Assembly: GCA_945870175.1 (NCBI GenBank)
Contig: CAMBRJ010000004.1
Coordinates: forward strand, 1 to 29,605
DNA from: Gemmatimonas phototrophica
GTDB lineage: Bacteria > Gemmatimonadota > Gemmatimonadetes > Gemmatimonadales > Gemmatimonadaceae
Reading direction: 5' to 3'
DNA: 29,605 bases
A program made the translations under genes and the position numbers. The notes under the pieces are model-generated. The model was given only the letters and a program-made list of their open reading frames with translations. It did not search any database and was not told the origin of the DNA. Positions 14,770-25,938 of the stretch are shown here, piece by piece (within the stretch, counting starts at the first letter, position 1; every line of letters starts with the position of its first letter).

Positions 14770-17700
14770 ATGCGCAATATTCGCGTCCTTGCTCTCGGTG
14801 CCGCGTTGTCCGGCTTGATGGCCAGTCCGCTCGTGGCCCAGACGGCGCTGCCGCCCAAGGCCTCCGCCAGCGACGCGGTCATCAACGCCTTGCGTTGGCG
14901 CAACATCGGCCCCGCCAACATGATGGGACGGATCGTCGATATCGAAGGCATCGCGTCGCCCTCGAAGACGTTCTACGTGTCCACCGCCGGCGGCGGCTTG
15001 TGGAAGACCACCAATAACGGCACCACCTTCAAGGCCGTCATGGACACGGCCCGCGTGTCGTCGGGTGGTGATCTCGCGATCGCCCCGTCGGATACCAACG
15101 TGATCTACTGGGGCACCGGCGAAGCGAATTCGCGCAATTCCATCTCGCCCGGTGGCGGCATCTACAAGTCGGCCGACGGCGGCAAGTCGTGGACCTTCCT
15201 CGGCCTCGCCGACACGCGCACCATCGGTCGCATTCAGGTGCACCCCACCGATCCCAACACCGTGTGGGTAGCGGCCCTCGGTCATCCCTGGGGACCGAAC
15301 AAGGAACGCGGGCTCTACAAGACCACCGACGGCGGCAAGAACTGGCGCCTGGTGAAGTTCATCGACGAGAAGACCGGCTTCGTGGACGTGCAGCTGGACC
15401 CGCGCAACGCGAACACCGTGTGGGCCTCGAGCTACGAGCGCGTGCGCGGACCGTACTTCCTGAAGTCGGGCGGCACCGGATCGGCGCTCTGGAAGAGCAC
15501 CGACGGTGGCGAAACGTTCGCCGAGGTGAAGGGCGGCGGATTTCCGGCCACCACCAAGGGACGCATCGAGATCGCCATCGCGCGCTCGAACCCCGACGTG
15601 ATGTACACCATGGTCGAAGCCGACACGGCGCCCAATCTCAAGAAGGACGCCAAGGTCGCGCCGCAGAAGCGGCCGAGTGGCCTCTATCGCTCGGAAGACG
15701 CCGGCAAGACGTGGGCGTACATGAGCCCCGAGAACACGCGTCCGTTCTACTACTCGCAGGTGCGTGTCGACCCGAAGGATCCGAACCGCGTGTACTGGTC
15801 GTCCACGCCGGTGAAGTACTCGAGCGACGGCGGCAAGACGGCGGGCAGCACCACGGAAGGCATTCACGTGGACCATCACGCCATGTGGATCGATCCCAAT
15901 GATCCGCAGCGCATCATCACCGGCAACGACGGTGGCATCGGCGTGTCGAACGATCGTGGTGGCAACTGGCACTTTCCGAATTCCATCGCGCTGGGCCAGT
16001 TCTATAACATCTCGGCCGACATGGGCGTGCCGTACCGCGTGTGCGGCGGCCTGCAGGACAACGGTTCGTGGTGCGGTCCGAGCCGGCGCAAGCAGGGCCC
16101 CGTCACCAACGCCATGTGGCACAACGTGGGCGGCGGCGACGGCTTCGTGACGCAGCAGGATCAGACGAACACCGACATCATGTACAGCGAATCGCAGGGC
16201 GGCAGCATGGGTCGCCTCAACTTCGCGACCGGTGAGCGCACAGGCCTCCGCAAGCCCACGTGGCGCGACGGTGGCTACCTGCAGTGGAATGATTCCATCT
16301 ACGCCGTGTGGCCCGATACCACCAAGCCTGCCACAGCGGCGCAGAAGAAGCAGATGGCGGCCTATCGGGCGCGTCAGCGGAGCGACTCGGTGGCCTACGC
16401 GCTGCGCTGGAACTGGAACACGCCGTACATCATCTCCAAGCACAATCCGGCCACGCTGTACTTCGGCGCCAACCGCGTGCTCAAGAGTGTGAAGTACGGC
16501 GACGACATGTTCCCCATTTCCGGTGAACTCTCGTACGCCGATTCGGCCAAGCTGTATGTGGCGCTCAAGACCACCGGCGGCATCACCCCCGACGTGACAG
16601 GCGCCGAGACGTACGGCACGGTGGTGTCGCTGAACGAATCGTCGATCCGCCCGGGCTTGCTCTACGCCGGCACCGACGACGGCCGCGTGTGGCTCACGCG
16701 TACTGATGGCGCGCAGTGGGAAGAAGTGACGAAGAACTTCACGGGCGTGCCGGCCGGCAGCTACGTGTCGCGCATCGAGCCGTCGCATTTCGACAGCGCG
16801 ACGTTCTACGTGACGTTCGACAATCATCGCAACGACGATTACACGCCGTACGTGTTCATGACCACCAACTTCGGCCGCACGTTCACGTCGATCGTGAACA
16901 ACCTGCCCAATGGTCAGACCGATTTCGTGCATGTGATCCGCGAAGACCTGAAGAATCAGGATCTGCTGTTCGTGGGTACCGACGTGGGTGCGTATGTGTC
17001 GATCGACCGCGGTCAATCGTGGCAGCGCTTCATGAGCGGACTGGGTACCACGCCGGTACACGACCTGATCATTCATCCGCGCGACGGTGAGCTCATTGCC
17101 GGCACGCACGGACGCTCCATCTGGATCGCCGACATCACGCCGCTGCAGCAGATGACGCCGGCGGTGCTGGCGGCCAAGGCCACGCTGTTTGCGCCGCGCA
17201 CGGCGTTCCAGTGGGGCGAGCAGACGATCAACGGCGGCAACGTGGGGCAGGGGGTGTTCCAGGGGCCGAGTCCGACCTACGGCGCGTCGATCTGGTACCG
17301 GCTGTCGGAGAACGCCGGCGGTCAGGTGCGCATGATCGTGCAGGACGCCAGCGGCGACACGATTCGCTCACTCACCGGGCCCGGACAGCCCGGCTTGCAC
17401 AACGTGGTGTGGGACATGCGCACGCAGCGCCCGGCACCGGCGCGGATCGCGCTTACGCCGGCGCAGGTGCGTGACAGTGTGAACACGCAGCGCCGTGTGT
17501 TGCGCGCGCTCGATTCGCTCGAGAAGGCGGGCGCGGTGCCGGCGCCGATGCTGGCGCAGATCCGCACCACGGTGCAGACCGGTGAGCAGCCGCCTGAGAT
17601 GCAGGCCATGCTTGCCGGCGCGCTCGGTGGCGGTGGCGGCGGTGGCGGTGGTCGTTTCGGCGGTGCCACGGGGTTCCAGGACCGTCCGGGCGAGTCGCGT

Positions 17701-18084
17701 CCGTTGCCGAGCTTCCCGACGGCTGGTGCCGGTGGCCCCGGTGGCCCCGGTGGCCCCGGTGGTCGCGGTGGGGCCGGTGCCGGCGCAGCAGCCGGTCCGG
17801 CCGGATTGCAGGCGATGTTCGGTCCGCTGCGCGAGGCGCTGGGTGATGATTTCGCGGCCATCGGCATCTTCCCCGGTGGTGGCGGTGGCGGTGGCGGTGG
17901 CGGCGGTCGTGGCGGACGTGGCGGGCAGAATGCGTTGGCCGTCACCGGCGACTACAAGATCACCATCCTCGTGGGCGGCACGTCGTACTCGAAAGTGCTG
18001 CGCATCGAGCGCGTGAGCGGCGGCGAAGGCGGCGCTGGGTTCTTCGGCCTTGACGGCGCAGGCCGCGAGCCGAACGACCGCTAG
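14770..18084 (+). CDS. Exported Asp-box (VPS10/sortilin-like) beta-propeller protein with Gly-rich tail
   Basis: A 1104-residue exported protein. The signal peptide is residues 1-24 (hydrophobic core, ending SPLVAQ). Many Asp-box (BNR) turns follow, for example TTNNGTTF, SADGGKSWTF, TTDGGKNW, STDGGETF, SEDAGKTW, TTNFGRTF and SIDRGQSW, which indicate one or two beta-propellers of the sortilin/VPS10 or sialidase-like type. The C-terminal 250 residues include long Gly and Gly-Pro runs, coded in part by three exact GGTGGCCCC units at 17731-17757, then a short final domain (YKITILVGGTSYSKVL). Such proteins are abundant in Gemmatimonadota and Bacteroidota, often annotated as glycosyl hydrolases, without proven activity. 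ATG 14770 gives a normal signal peptide; ATG 14755 adds five residues. TATGCT (14754-14759) may be the -10. Confidence 0.9.
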   Translation: MRNIRVLALGAALSGLMASPLVAQTALPPKASASDAVINALRWRNIGPANMMGRIVDIEGIASPSKTFYVSTAGGGLWKTTNNGTTFKAVMDTARVSSGGDLAIAPSDTNVIYWGTGEANSRNSISPGGGIYKSADGGKSWTFLGLADTRTIGRIQVHPTDPNTVWVAALGHPWGPNKERGLYKTTDGGKNWRLVKFIDEKTGFVDVQLDPRNANTVWASSYERVRGPYFLKSGGTGSALWKSTDGGETFAEVKGGGFPATTKGRIEIAIARSNPDVMYTMVEADTAPNLKKDAKVAPQKRPSGLYRSEDAGKTWAYMSPENTRPFYYSQVRVDPKDPNRVYWSSTPVKYSSDGGKTAGSTTEGIHVDHHAMWIDPNDPQRIITGNDGGIGVSNDRGGNWHFPNSIALGQFYNISADMGVPYRVCGGLQDNGSWCGPSRRKQGPVTNAMWHNVGGGDGFVTQQDQTNTDIMYSESQGGSMGRLNFATGERTGLRKPTWRDGGYLQWNDSIYAVWPDTTKPATAAQKKQMAAYRARQRSDSVAYALRWNWNTPYIISKHNPATLYFGANRVLKSVKYGDDMFPISGELSYADSAKLYVALKTTGGITPDVTGAETYGTVVSLNESSIRPGLLYAGTDDGRVWLTRTDGAQWEEVTKNFTGVPAGSYVSRIEPSHFDSATFYVTFDNHRNDDYTPYVFMTTNFGRTFTSIVNNLPNGQTDFVHVIREDLKNQDLLFVGTDVGAYVSIDRGQSWQRFMSGLGTTPVHDLIIHPRDGELIAGTHGRSIWIADITPLQQMTPAVLAAKATLFAPRTAFQWGEQTINGGNVGQGVFQGPSPTYGASIWYRLSENAGGQVRMIVQDASGDTIRSLTGPGQPGLHNVVWDMRTQRPAPARIALTPAQVRDSVNTQRRVLRALDSLEKAGAVPAPMLAQIRTTVQTGEQPPEMQAMLAGALGGGGGGGGGRFGGATGFQDRPGESRPLPSFPTAGAGGPGGPGGPGGRGGAGAGAAAGPAGLQAMFGPLREALGDDFAAIGIFPGGGGGGGGGGGRGGRGGQNALAVTGDYKITILVGGTSYSKVLRIERVSGGEGGAGFFGLDGAGREPNDR

Positions 18085-18117
18085 GGCGCGTCGCTCGCCC
18101 GGTTGATCCCTCCATGA

Positions 18118-18154
18118 GAATGCCCCGTGACGGTTCGCCGCTCACGGGGCATTC
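18118..18154. terminator. Bidirectional terminator hairpin between convergent genes
   Basis: A perfect 13-bp stem, GAATGCCCCGTGA (18118-18130) with TCACGGGGCATTC (18142-18154), and an 11-base loop. It sits between the stop of the Asp-box protein (18084) and the stop of the minus-strand ankyrin gene (18156), so it can end both transcripts. No long U-tract is present on either side. Confidence 0.75.
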
Positions 18155-18155
18155 G

Positions 18156-18890
18156 CTAGCCGTTCGGTTCCAGGTCGTCGGACACGGCCGCGAGCTTGGC
18201 GCCCAGCTCCGGGAATCCCCGCGCGATCGCCAGCATGGCGGGAGTGGACTTGTCGTCCGAGATGGCGTGCGCATCGGCCCCACGCGCCAGCAGCAGGTCG
18301 CACAGCGGCTCGTAGCCGCGCGAGGCCGCCAGATGCAGCGGCGTGTTGCCATGCGCGTCCCGCGCGGTCACGTCGGCCCCGGCGAACACCAACCGGCGCA
18401 CCAGCACCGGCAGCGTGTGGCCGGCCAGTGCGGCGTGCAACGGCGAATTGCGCAGCGCGTTCGTCGAGTGCGCGTCGAGCGGCGCCCCATGGTCGATCAG
18501 TAACGTCACGGCGTCGTCGCGCCCGAAAAAGGCGGCGAGATGTAGCGGCGTCCAGCCATCGCTACTGCGGCGCACGCGCGAGTCATCGTCATTCTCGAGG
18601 CAGGTGCGGAGGGCGTGGACATCTCCCAGGGCGGCCGCTTCGCAGGCGTCGAACGGGCGACCCATGTGCAACAGGTCGGCCAGCTCCGACGCGCCCATGT
18701 AGCAGGCGTGCAAGACCAGCGGCTCGCCGCCCGGGGCGCGTGCCATGACCAGCGACGGATCGGCGGCCAGCATGGCCGTGATCGTGTCGCGATCCTTCGA
18801 GCGAATCGCCGTCAGCAGGGCGTCGGGGGCGGTGCGAACCATTGGGGCAGTCTCGGCTTCGAGCAGAGCGCGTGGCTCGGTGCGTGCCAT
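18156..18890 (-). CDS. Ankyrin-repeat protein
   Basis: A 244-residue protein without a signal peptide or membrane helix. Three good ankyrin repeats are visible from about residue 110, with consensus cores DGWTPLHLAAFFGR, NSPLHAALAGH and HGNTPLHLAASRG, each followed by an LLxxGA-type helix end; a fourth, degenerate unit (KSTPAMLAIARG) closes the solenoid. The first hundred residues contain weaker repeat-like helices (LLTAIRSKD, LVLHACYMG). It is presumably a protein-binding scaffold; partner unknown. ATG at residue 17 (MVRTAP) is an alternative start. It is divergent from the glycerophosphodiesterase gene and is a monocistron between a terminator and that promoter. Confidence 0.87.
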   Translation of the reverse strand: MARTEPRALLEAETAPMVRTAPDALLTAIRSKDRDTITAMLAADPSLVMARAPGGEPLVLHACYMGASELADLLHMGRPFDACEAAALGDVHALRTCLENDDDSRVRRSSDGWTPLHLAAFFGRDDAVTLLIDHGAPLDAHSTNALRNSPLHAALAGHTLPVLVRRLVFAGADVTARDAHGNTPLHLAASRGYEPLCDLLLARGADAHAISDDKSTPAMLAIARGFPELGAKLAAVSDDLEPNG

Positions 18891-18950
18891 CAGTGTCTCA
18901 ACTTGATCACGGGACGGCCGATTGGCTATCGTCGCCCCCCGCCAGCGCGT

Positions 18951-18956
18951 TAGTCT
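18951..18956 (+). promoter_or_regulatory. Putative -10 box (TAGTCT) of a leaderless transcript
   Basis: TAGTCT, within TTAGTCT, lies six bases before the ATG at 18963. No Shine-Dalgarno sequence is present between them or just upstream. The layout matches those at 5746, 20960 and 21191. No clear -35. Confidence 0.4.
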
Positions 18957-18962
18957 CGCCGT

Positions 18963-19961
18963 ATGCCTACTCCGTTTCGGTCCGTGTTTCGCCTTCTCGC
19001 GCCCACCCTGCTCTTGGCGTGTTCAACGGCTCGGGTACCACCGCCGGCCCTTGGGCAGCCCACTGCGGCCCCACTGGTGATTGCCCATCGTGGAGCCAGC
19101 GGACACCGCCCGGAGCATACGCTCGAGGGCTACGCACTGGCGGTGCAGATGGGAGCCGACTTCATCGAGCCCGATCTCGTGAGCACCAAGGACGGTGTGC
19201 TGGTGGCGCGTCATGAGAACGAGATTGGCGGCACGACCGATGTGGCCACGAAGTTCGCCGCGCGTAAAGCGCGCAAAGTGGTCGACGGCGATACGATCAG
19301 CGGATGGTTCACTGAGGATTTCACGCTGGCCGAGTTGCGCACCCTTCGCGCGAAGGAACGACTGCCGTTCCGATCACACGGATACGACGGGCAGTTCCTG
19401 GTGCCCACGTTCGACGATGTCCTCGCCCTGGCTGATTCGCTGGGACGGCGCCGCGGTCGCGCGGTTGGGGTCTATCCGGAAACGAAGCATCCCACGTACT
19501 TCCGCGGCATCGGGCTCCCCATCGAGGAGCCGATGCTGCGCGCGCTGCGTGCTCGCGGCCTCGATCGCGCCGATGCGCCGGTGTTCATTCAGAGTTTCGA
19601 AAGCGGCAATCTGCGCGTGCTTTCACCGCAGACGCGGATCCGCCTGATCCAGCTGGTGTCGTCGGCCCGGCAGGTCACGCCAGCCGCGCTCCGCGAGATC
19701 GCGACCTACGCGTATGGTGTGGGCGCGAATACGCGGCAGATCGTGGGTGAGGACTCGGCGGCGGTGCCAACATCGCTGATCGCGGACGCGCACGCGGCGG
19801 GACTGCGCGTGCATGCGTGGACGCTACGACCCGAGCCGGTGTTCCTCGCCAAGCGCTACGGTGGCGACCCCATCGCCGAAGTGCGCGAGCTGGTGCGATT
19901 GGGGGTGGATGGATTGTTCGGCGACTATCCCGATCAGGTGGTGCGGGGGCTCCGCCGATAG
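18963..19961 (+). CDS. Lipoprotein glycerophosphodiester phosphodiesterase (GlpQ-like)
   Basis: A 332-residue GDPD that hydrolyses glycerophosphodiesters, products of phospholipid breakdown, to glycerol-3-phosphate and an alcohol. The N-terminus is a lipoprotein signal with lipobox LLAC (C20). Catalytic and metal residues of the family are in place: H42-R43 and E51 in AHRGASGHRPEHT, E69 and D71 in FIEPDL, and H84 in ARHE. A later KHPTYF (after YPET) and a final WTLRPE plus GVDGLFGDYPD complete the TIM-barrel signature. It probably sits in the periplasm, anchored to a membrane. The neighbouring convergent gene is an acyl-ACP desaturase. Confidence in function is high for the family, lower for the exact substrate. 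Confidence 0.93.
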   Translation: MPTPFRSVFRLLAPTLLLACSTARVPPPALGQPTAAPLVIAHRGASGHRPEHTLEGYALAVQMGADFIEPDLVSTKDGVLVARHENEIGGTTDVATKFAARKARKVVDGDTISGWFTEDFTLAELRTLRAKERLPFRSHGYDGQFLVPTFDDVLALADSLGRRRGRAVGVYPETKHPTYFRGIGLPIEEPMLRALRARGLDRADAPVFIQSFESGNLRVLSPQTRIRLIQLVSSARQVTPAALREIATYAYGVGANTRQIVGEDSAAVPTSLIADAHAAGLRVHAWTLRPEPVFLAKRYGGDPIAEVRELVRLGVDGLFGDYPDQVVRGLRR

Positions 19962-19983
19962 AGCGTGAACGGGGTCGCCCGCG

Positions 19984-20952
19984 TCACTCCATCGCGAATT
20001 CGCGGGCGAAGGCCACGTTGAACGAGAACGTCTTCGCGCGGCTGCGCGTTTCCATCATGTTGGCCACGCGCTCCAAGCGCTCGGTGATCGCCATGATCTT
20101 TTCTTGCGCCTTGCGACCGGCTTCGTTCAGCCCTTCGAGCTTGTCGATCGACCAGAACTTGATGAGGTCCTCGACGATCTTGATGTAATCGCGCGGCCCG
20201 TAGATGCCGGCGCGACGGATCACATCGGCCATTTCCCGAAAGTGCGGCATGCTGATGCCGGGCATATCAATACTCGGCATGATCAGCGCGGCCGACTCGA
20301 GCGCACGATTGGGATCACGCGCCAGTACGCGCAGAAAGACCTCGCGGTAGAACACGTAGTGCCGCGCTTCTTCCTTGGCCACGTTCTGTAGGACGGTGCC
20401 GATGAGTGGCTCGTACTGCCCCGCCAGCTTGCCCGTGTTGGCGTGGCTGACCTGCGTGGCTTTTTCCTGCAGCGACGTGTACACGAACACGCGGTACGGA
20501 TCCTTGTCCCAGGTGGGCTCGAAGCCGGCCTTGAGATACTCGAACTGCATGCGCTCGAGCACCGGGTTGTCCAGGATCTTGCTGTCGTGCGCATAGTCGT
20601 GCAGCACGGCGCCGTGCCGGTCTTCCTCGGCTGTCCACAGATTGGTCCACTTGGCCCAGAACGTGTCACCGCCCAGATAGGTGGCCAGCAGCCGATGGAA
20701 GTGGGGAAGGCCTTCCTCCGTGAGCGTGTTCAGCGCGAGCGCCACGCGGGCCGGCATGCTGATGCCCTTGGCGCGCTCCCGGAGTTGCTTCACGAACGCA
20801 TCCGGGTCGGTGTCCGGCTCTGGGGCCAGCAGCTCGGACGGGAACCACAGAATGCGCTTGGCTTCATGCGCGACCGTGAGGTCAGCGACGTCCTGCTCAA
20901 GGTCCGCGAGGACCTCAACTTTGGCGATGGTTTCGTTGTCGGGGATGTACAT
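19984..20952 (-). CDS. Soluble acyl-ACP desaturase (ferritin-like di-iron)
   Basis: A 322-residue di-iron desaturase of the plant stearoyl-ACP / actinobacterial DesA type, which would put a cis double bond into acyl-ACP using oxygen and reduced ferredoxin. Di-iron ligands are visible in TEEGLPHFHR, TAEEDRHGAVLHDY (E-E-x-R-H-G) and, one helix pair later, AKEEARHYVFYREV (E-E-x-R-H). There is no signal peptide. Two starts are possible: ATG 20976 (eight more residues) and ATG 20952. I prefer 20952 because TAAGTT lies seven bases before it in the leaderless layout seen in neighbours and neither ATG has a Shine-Dalgarno. Convergent with the glycerophosphodiesterase gene (22-base gap) and divergent from the ABC exporter. 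Confidence 0.9.
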   Translation of the reverse strand: MYIPDNETIAKVEVLADLEQDVADLTVAHEAKRILWFPSELLAPEPDTDPDAFVKQLRERAKGISMPARVALALNTLTEEGLPHFHRLLATYLGGDTFWAKWTNLWTAEEDRHGAVLHDYAHDSKILDNPVLERMQFEYLKAGFEPTWDKDPYRVFVYTSLQEKATQVSHANTGKLAGQYEPLIGTVLQNVAKEEARHYVFYREVFLRVLARDPNRALESAALIMPSIDMPGISMPHFREMADVIRRAGIYGPRDYIKIVEDLIKFWSIDKLEGLNEAGRKAQEKIMAITERLERVANMMETRSRAKTFSFNVAFAREFAME

Positions 20953-20959
20953 AATGTGA

Positions 20960-20965
20960 AACTTA
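20960..20965 (-). promoter_or_regulatory. Putative -10 box (TAAGTT) for the desaturase
   Basis: Read on the minus strand, TAAGTT (20965 to 20960) stands seven bases before ATG 20952. If it is the -10, the upstream ATG at 20976 could not be the start of translation on this transcript. This is pattern-based and without a recognisable -35. Confidence 0.35.
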
Positions 20966-21002
20966 TCGCCCTGCATGGCCGCGGTACAGAACGGCCGCGG
21001 AT

Positions 21003-21181
21003 GCGAACGGCGGATGCCGAAGGGGGAGCGATTTGGTCAGGAACGCGTGAAGGCCGGCGGAAGTGCCGCGGCGAATGCTCCAACGAGGGCGGCCAACTCG
21101 GCTGCAGGCATCGAAACGGTACTTCCGGTCGCCCCCCACGTTCCTCGCCAAACGGCTTCCCTCGCGGAATCCCCCGTTCGC
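21003..21181. repeat. Palindromic element A, copy 1, upstream of the ABC exporter
   Basis: Left arm 21003-21049 and right arm 21137-21181 are imperfect reverse complements. The core from TTTGGTCAGGAACG (21032) to CCAAAC (21153) is 122 bases, exactly the length of the core of the copy at 23049-23170. Shared blocks are the arm ends, AGTGCCGC, GGCATCG and CGGTACTTCCG; the middle differs. It fills most of the gap between the divergent desaturase and ABC genes. The ABC reading frame is open through it, but that is not protein-like. Confidence 0.72.
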
Positions 21182-21190
21182 CGCCGTGGT

Positions 21191-21196
21191 TAGATT
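21191..21196 (+). promoter_or_regulatory. Putative -10 box (TAGATT) of a leaderless ABC exporter transcript
   Basis: TAGATT, within TTAGATT, lies seven bases before ATG 21204 and directly after palindromic element A copy 1. No ribosome site is seen. The same TTAG-start as at 18950 supports a shared promoter type. Confidence 0.42.
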
Positions 21197-21203
21197 CCGT
21201 GGC

Positions 21204-23012
<1,809 letters not shown>

Positions 23013-23040
23013 CACGGTTGGGAACGGTGGATACCGCAGG

Positions 23041-23177
23041 GGAAGCTGTTTGGTCAGGAACGTGTGTGGGGCGGGGGGAGTGCCGCGCCGGTCTTCCCGC
23101 GTGGCGAGCCCACACCCCTTCCGGCATCGTAGCGGTACTTCCGCCTGCTTTCACACGTTCCTGACCAAACAGCTTCC
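23041..23177. repeat. Palindromic element A, copy 2, downstream of the ABC exporter
   Basis: A perfect 26-bp inverted repeat, arms 23041-23066 (begins GGAAGCTGTTTGG) and 23152-23177 (ends CCAAACAGCTTCC), around an 85-base centre. The same core, with identical 122-base length (23049-23170), occurs upstream of the gene at 21032-21153, in the same orientation. The arms are more perfect here than in copy 1. It starts 28 bases after the ABC stop codon and may also act as its terminator, although there is no U-tract. Confidence 0.8.
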
Positions 23178-23183
23178 GGTCAG

Positions 23184-23276
23184 AAATCACGCGGTGGCCC
23201 CCGTGGTCCCGGTGGGAAATCACGCGGTGGCCCCCGTGGTCCCGGTGGGAGATCAGGCGTTCGCACCCGTGGTCGG
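23184..23276 (+). repeat. 33-bp tandem repeat, two exact units plus a degenerate third
   Basis: Units 23184-23216 and 23217-23249 are identical (begin AAATCACGCGGTGG, end CCCGGTGGG). A third, partial unit (23250-23276, AGATCAGGCG to GTGGTCGG) is diverged. It lies between palindromic element A copy 2 and the helicase promoter region. Each unit has the partly symmetrical core CCCCCGTGGTCCCGGTGGG. Units are adjacent without spacers. Confidence 0.8.
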
Positions 23277-23277
23277 T

Positions 23278-23283
23278 TAGGTT
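23278..23283 (+). promoter_or_regulatory. Possible -10 box (TAGGTT) for the helicase-YigZ-globin operon
   Basis: TAGGTT within TTAGGTT starts just after the tandem repeats, in the only AT-rich patch before the gene (TTATTAAGG follows). It would leave a leader of about 33 bases to GTG 23323. No Shine-Dalgarno or -35 box is evident. Confidence 0.3.
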
Positions 23284-23322
23284 ATTAAGGTTCCTCCGCT
23301 TGACCACCCGCGCCCCGCCTAC

Positions 23323-24845
<1,523 letters not shown>

Positions 24846-24849
<4 letters not shown>

Positions 24850-25511
24850 GCGACGCCGTCGGGAATCCTGTCGGGGATCCGGCGCGGTACCCGGTTCCGG
24901 CACAGCAGCATCGCGTGGAGCAGGTGATCGACCGCAGTCGATTCATTTGCACTGTGGCGCGAGTGCAGTCGAGTGAGGAGGCGCAGGCGTTCATCAAGGC
25001 GATGAACGCCGAGTTCCCCGACGCCACGCACAATTGCTGGGCGTACGTGGTCGGGGCGCCCGGCAGCACCGATCGCGTGGGGATGAGCGACGACGGTGAG
25101 CCGCACGGCACGGCCGGCCGGCCCATGCTGACCGTGCTGCTGCACAGTGGCATTGGCGAAATCGCCTCCGTGGTCACCCGTTATTACGGCGGTACGAAGC
25201 TGGGCACTGGCGGCCTGGTGAAGGCCTACGGCGGCGCCGTGCAGGAAGCCCTGGCCGACATGCCGCGCGCGGAGCGCATCGACAGCGTCGATGTCACGGT
25301 GACGGTGGCATACGGCGCGATCGGGGCGCTGCAGCAACTGTGGCCGGAGTTCGATGCCGAACTTCTCGCACAGCGCTTCGACGTCGAGGCCGAATTTTGT
25401 CTTCGGGTGCCACGTATTCGTCTATTAGCGATGGAGCACGCGATTCAGAACGTGACGCGCGGCTCCGCCGTTTTTTCACTCGTGAGCATTCCATCACCCG
25501 GCACCCCATGA
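24846..25511 (+). CDS. YigZ/IMPACT family protein
   Basis: A 221-residue protein of the UPF0029/IMPACT family. The N-terminal domain has the family signatures SRFICTVARV, THNCWAYVVG, SDDGEPHGTAGRPML and TRYYGGTKLGTGGLVKAYG. The C-terminal 75 residues are the usual ferredoxin-like second domain. Function is not settled: E. coli YigZ is thought to bind nucleic acid, and the eukaryotic relative IMPACT modulates Gcn2 in translation control. It is translationally coupled to the helicase upstream (GTGA overlap) and to the globin downstream (ATGA). The link to an RNA helicase would suit a role near translation. Confidence 0.92.
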
Positions 25512-25930
25512 ACAAAGACGCCGAGCGATTAATTCGCGACAGCTGGATGCGACTGGTCCCCGTTCGCCTCACAGCGGCGCAGATTTTCTACGAACGCCTG
25601 TTTGAGATCGATCCGTCGGCCAAGGCCCTGTTCGACGGGAAACCGATGCACGTGCAATACGAAAAGTTTGTACTAACCATCGATACGCTGGTGCAAACGT
25701 TCGATTTCCCGGCGAGCATCATCACTGACCTCCAGCTACTCGCTCGCCGTCACGTGGGTTACGGCGTGCATCTCGAGCAGTATGCGTCCGTTGGGGCGGC
25801 GCTCCTCTGGGCCCTCGAAAAGGGCTTGGGCAGCGAGTGGACGCCCGAGGTCCATCGCGCTTGGGGAGAGTTGTACCTGTTCGTCGAAGGGGTGATGAAG
25901 CGTGAAGCGGCGGGCACCGCGACGGCGTAA
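25508..25930 (+). CDS. Single-domain bacterial globin (Vitreoscilla hemoglobin type)
   Basis: A 140-residue globin without the flavin reductase domain of flavohemoglobins. Aligned by eye with Vitreoscilla hemoglobin, QIFYERLF places Tyr28 at B10, ARRHVGYG places His82 at F8 (proximal heme ligand), and GAALLWALEKGLG and AWGELYLFVEGV match the G and H helices. The distal E7 residue is uncertain, because the stretch after LFDGKP aligns with a gap. Likely roles are oxygen supply or NO and redox protection. This fits the low-oxygen cbb3 oxidase in the same window. The frame is open upstream within yigZ; ATG 25508 overlaps the yigZ stop (ATGA) and gives the normal length. Convergent with the formate ligase gene, with an eight-base gap. 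Confidence 0.88.
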   Translation: MNKDAERLIRDSWMRLVPVRLTAAQIFYERLFEIDPSAKALFDGKPMHVQYEKFVLTIDTLVQTFDFPASIITDLQLLARRHVGYGVHLEQYASVGAALLWALEKGLGSEWTPEVHRAWGELYLFVEGVMKREAAGTATA

Positions 25931-25938
25931 TCACGCGG

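Noticed and set aside
14344..17109. A 921-codon open frame on the minus strand opposite the Asp-box protein
   Set aside because: It runs antisense to a clear coding gene with strong motifs, is very rich in His, Arg and Val, and has no recognisable domain. Long antisense frames are expected in high-GC DNA with strong codon bias.
21063..21203. N-terminal extension of the ABC exporter
   Set aside because: The bases belong to the palindromic element, and the translation is Arg/Pro-rich without membrane or domain features.
23184..23276. CRISPR array
   Set aside because: The 33-bp units are directly adjacent with no spacers, there are fewer than three good copies, and no cas gene is nearby.
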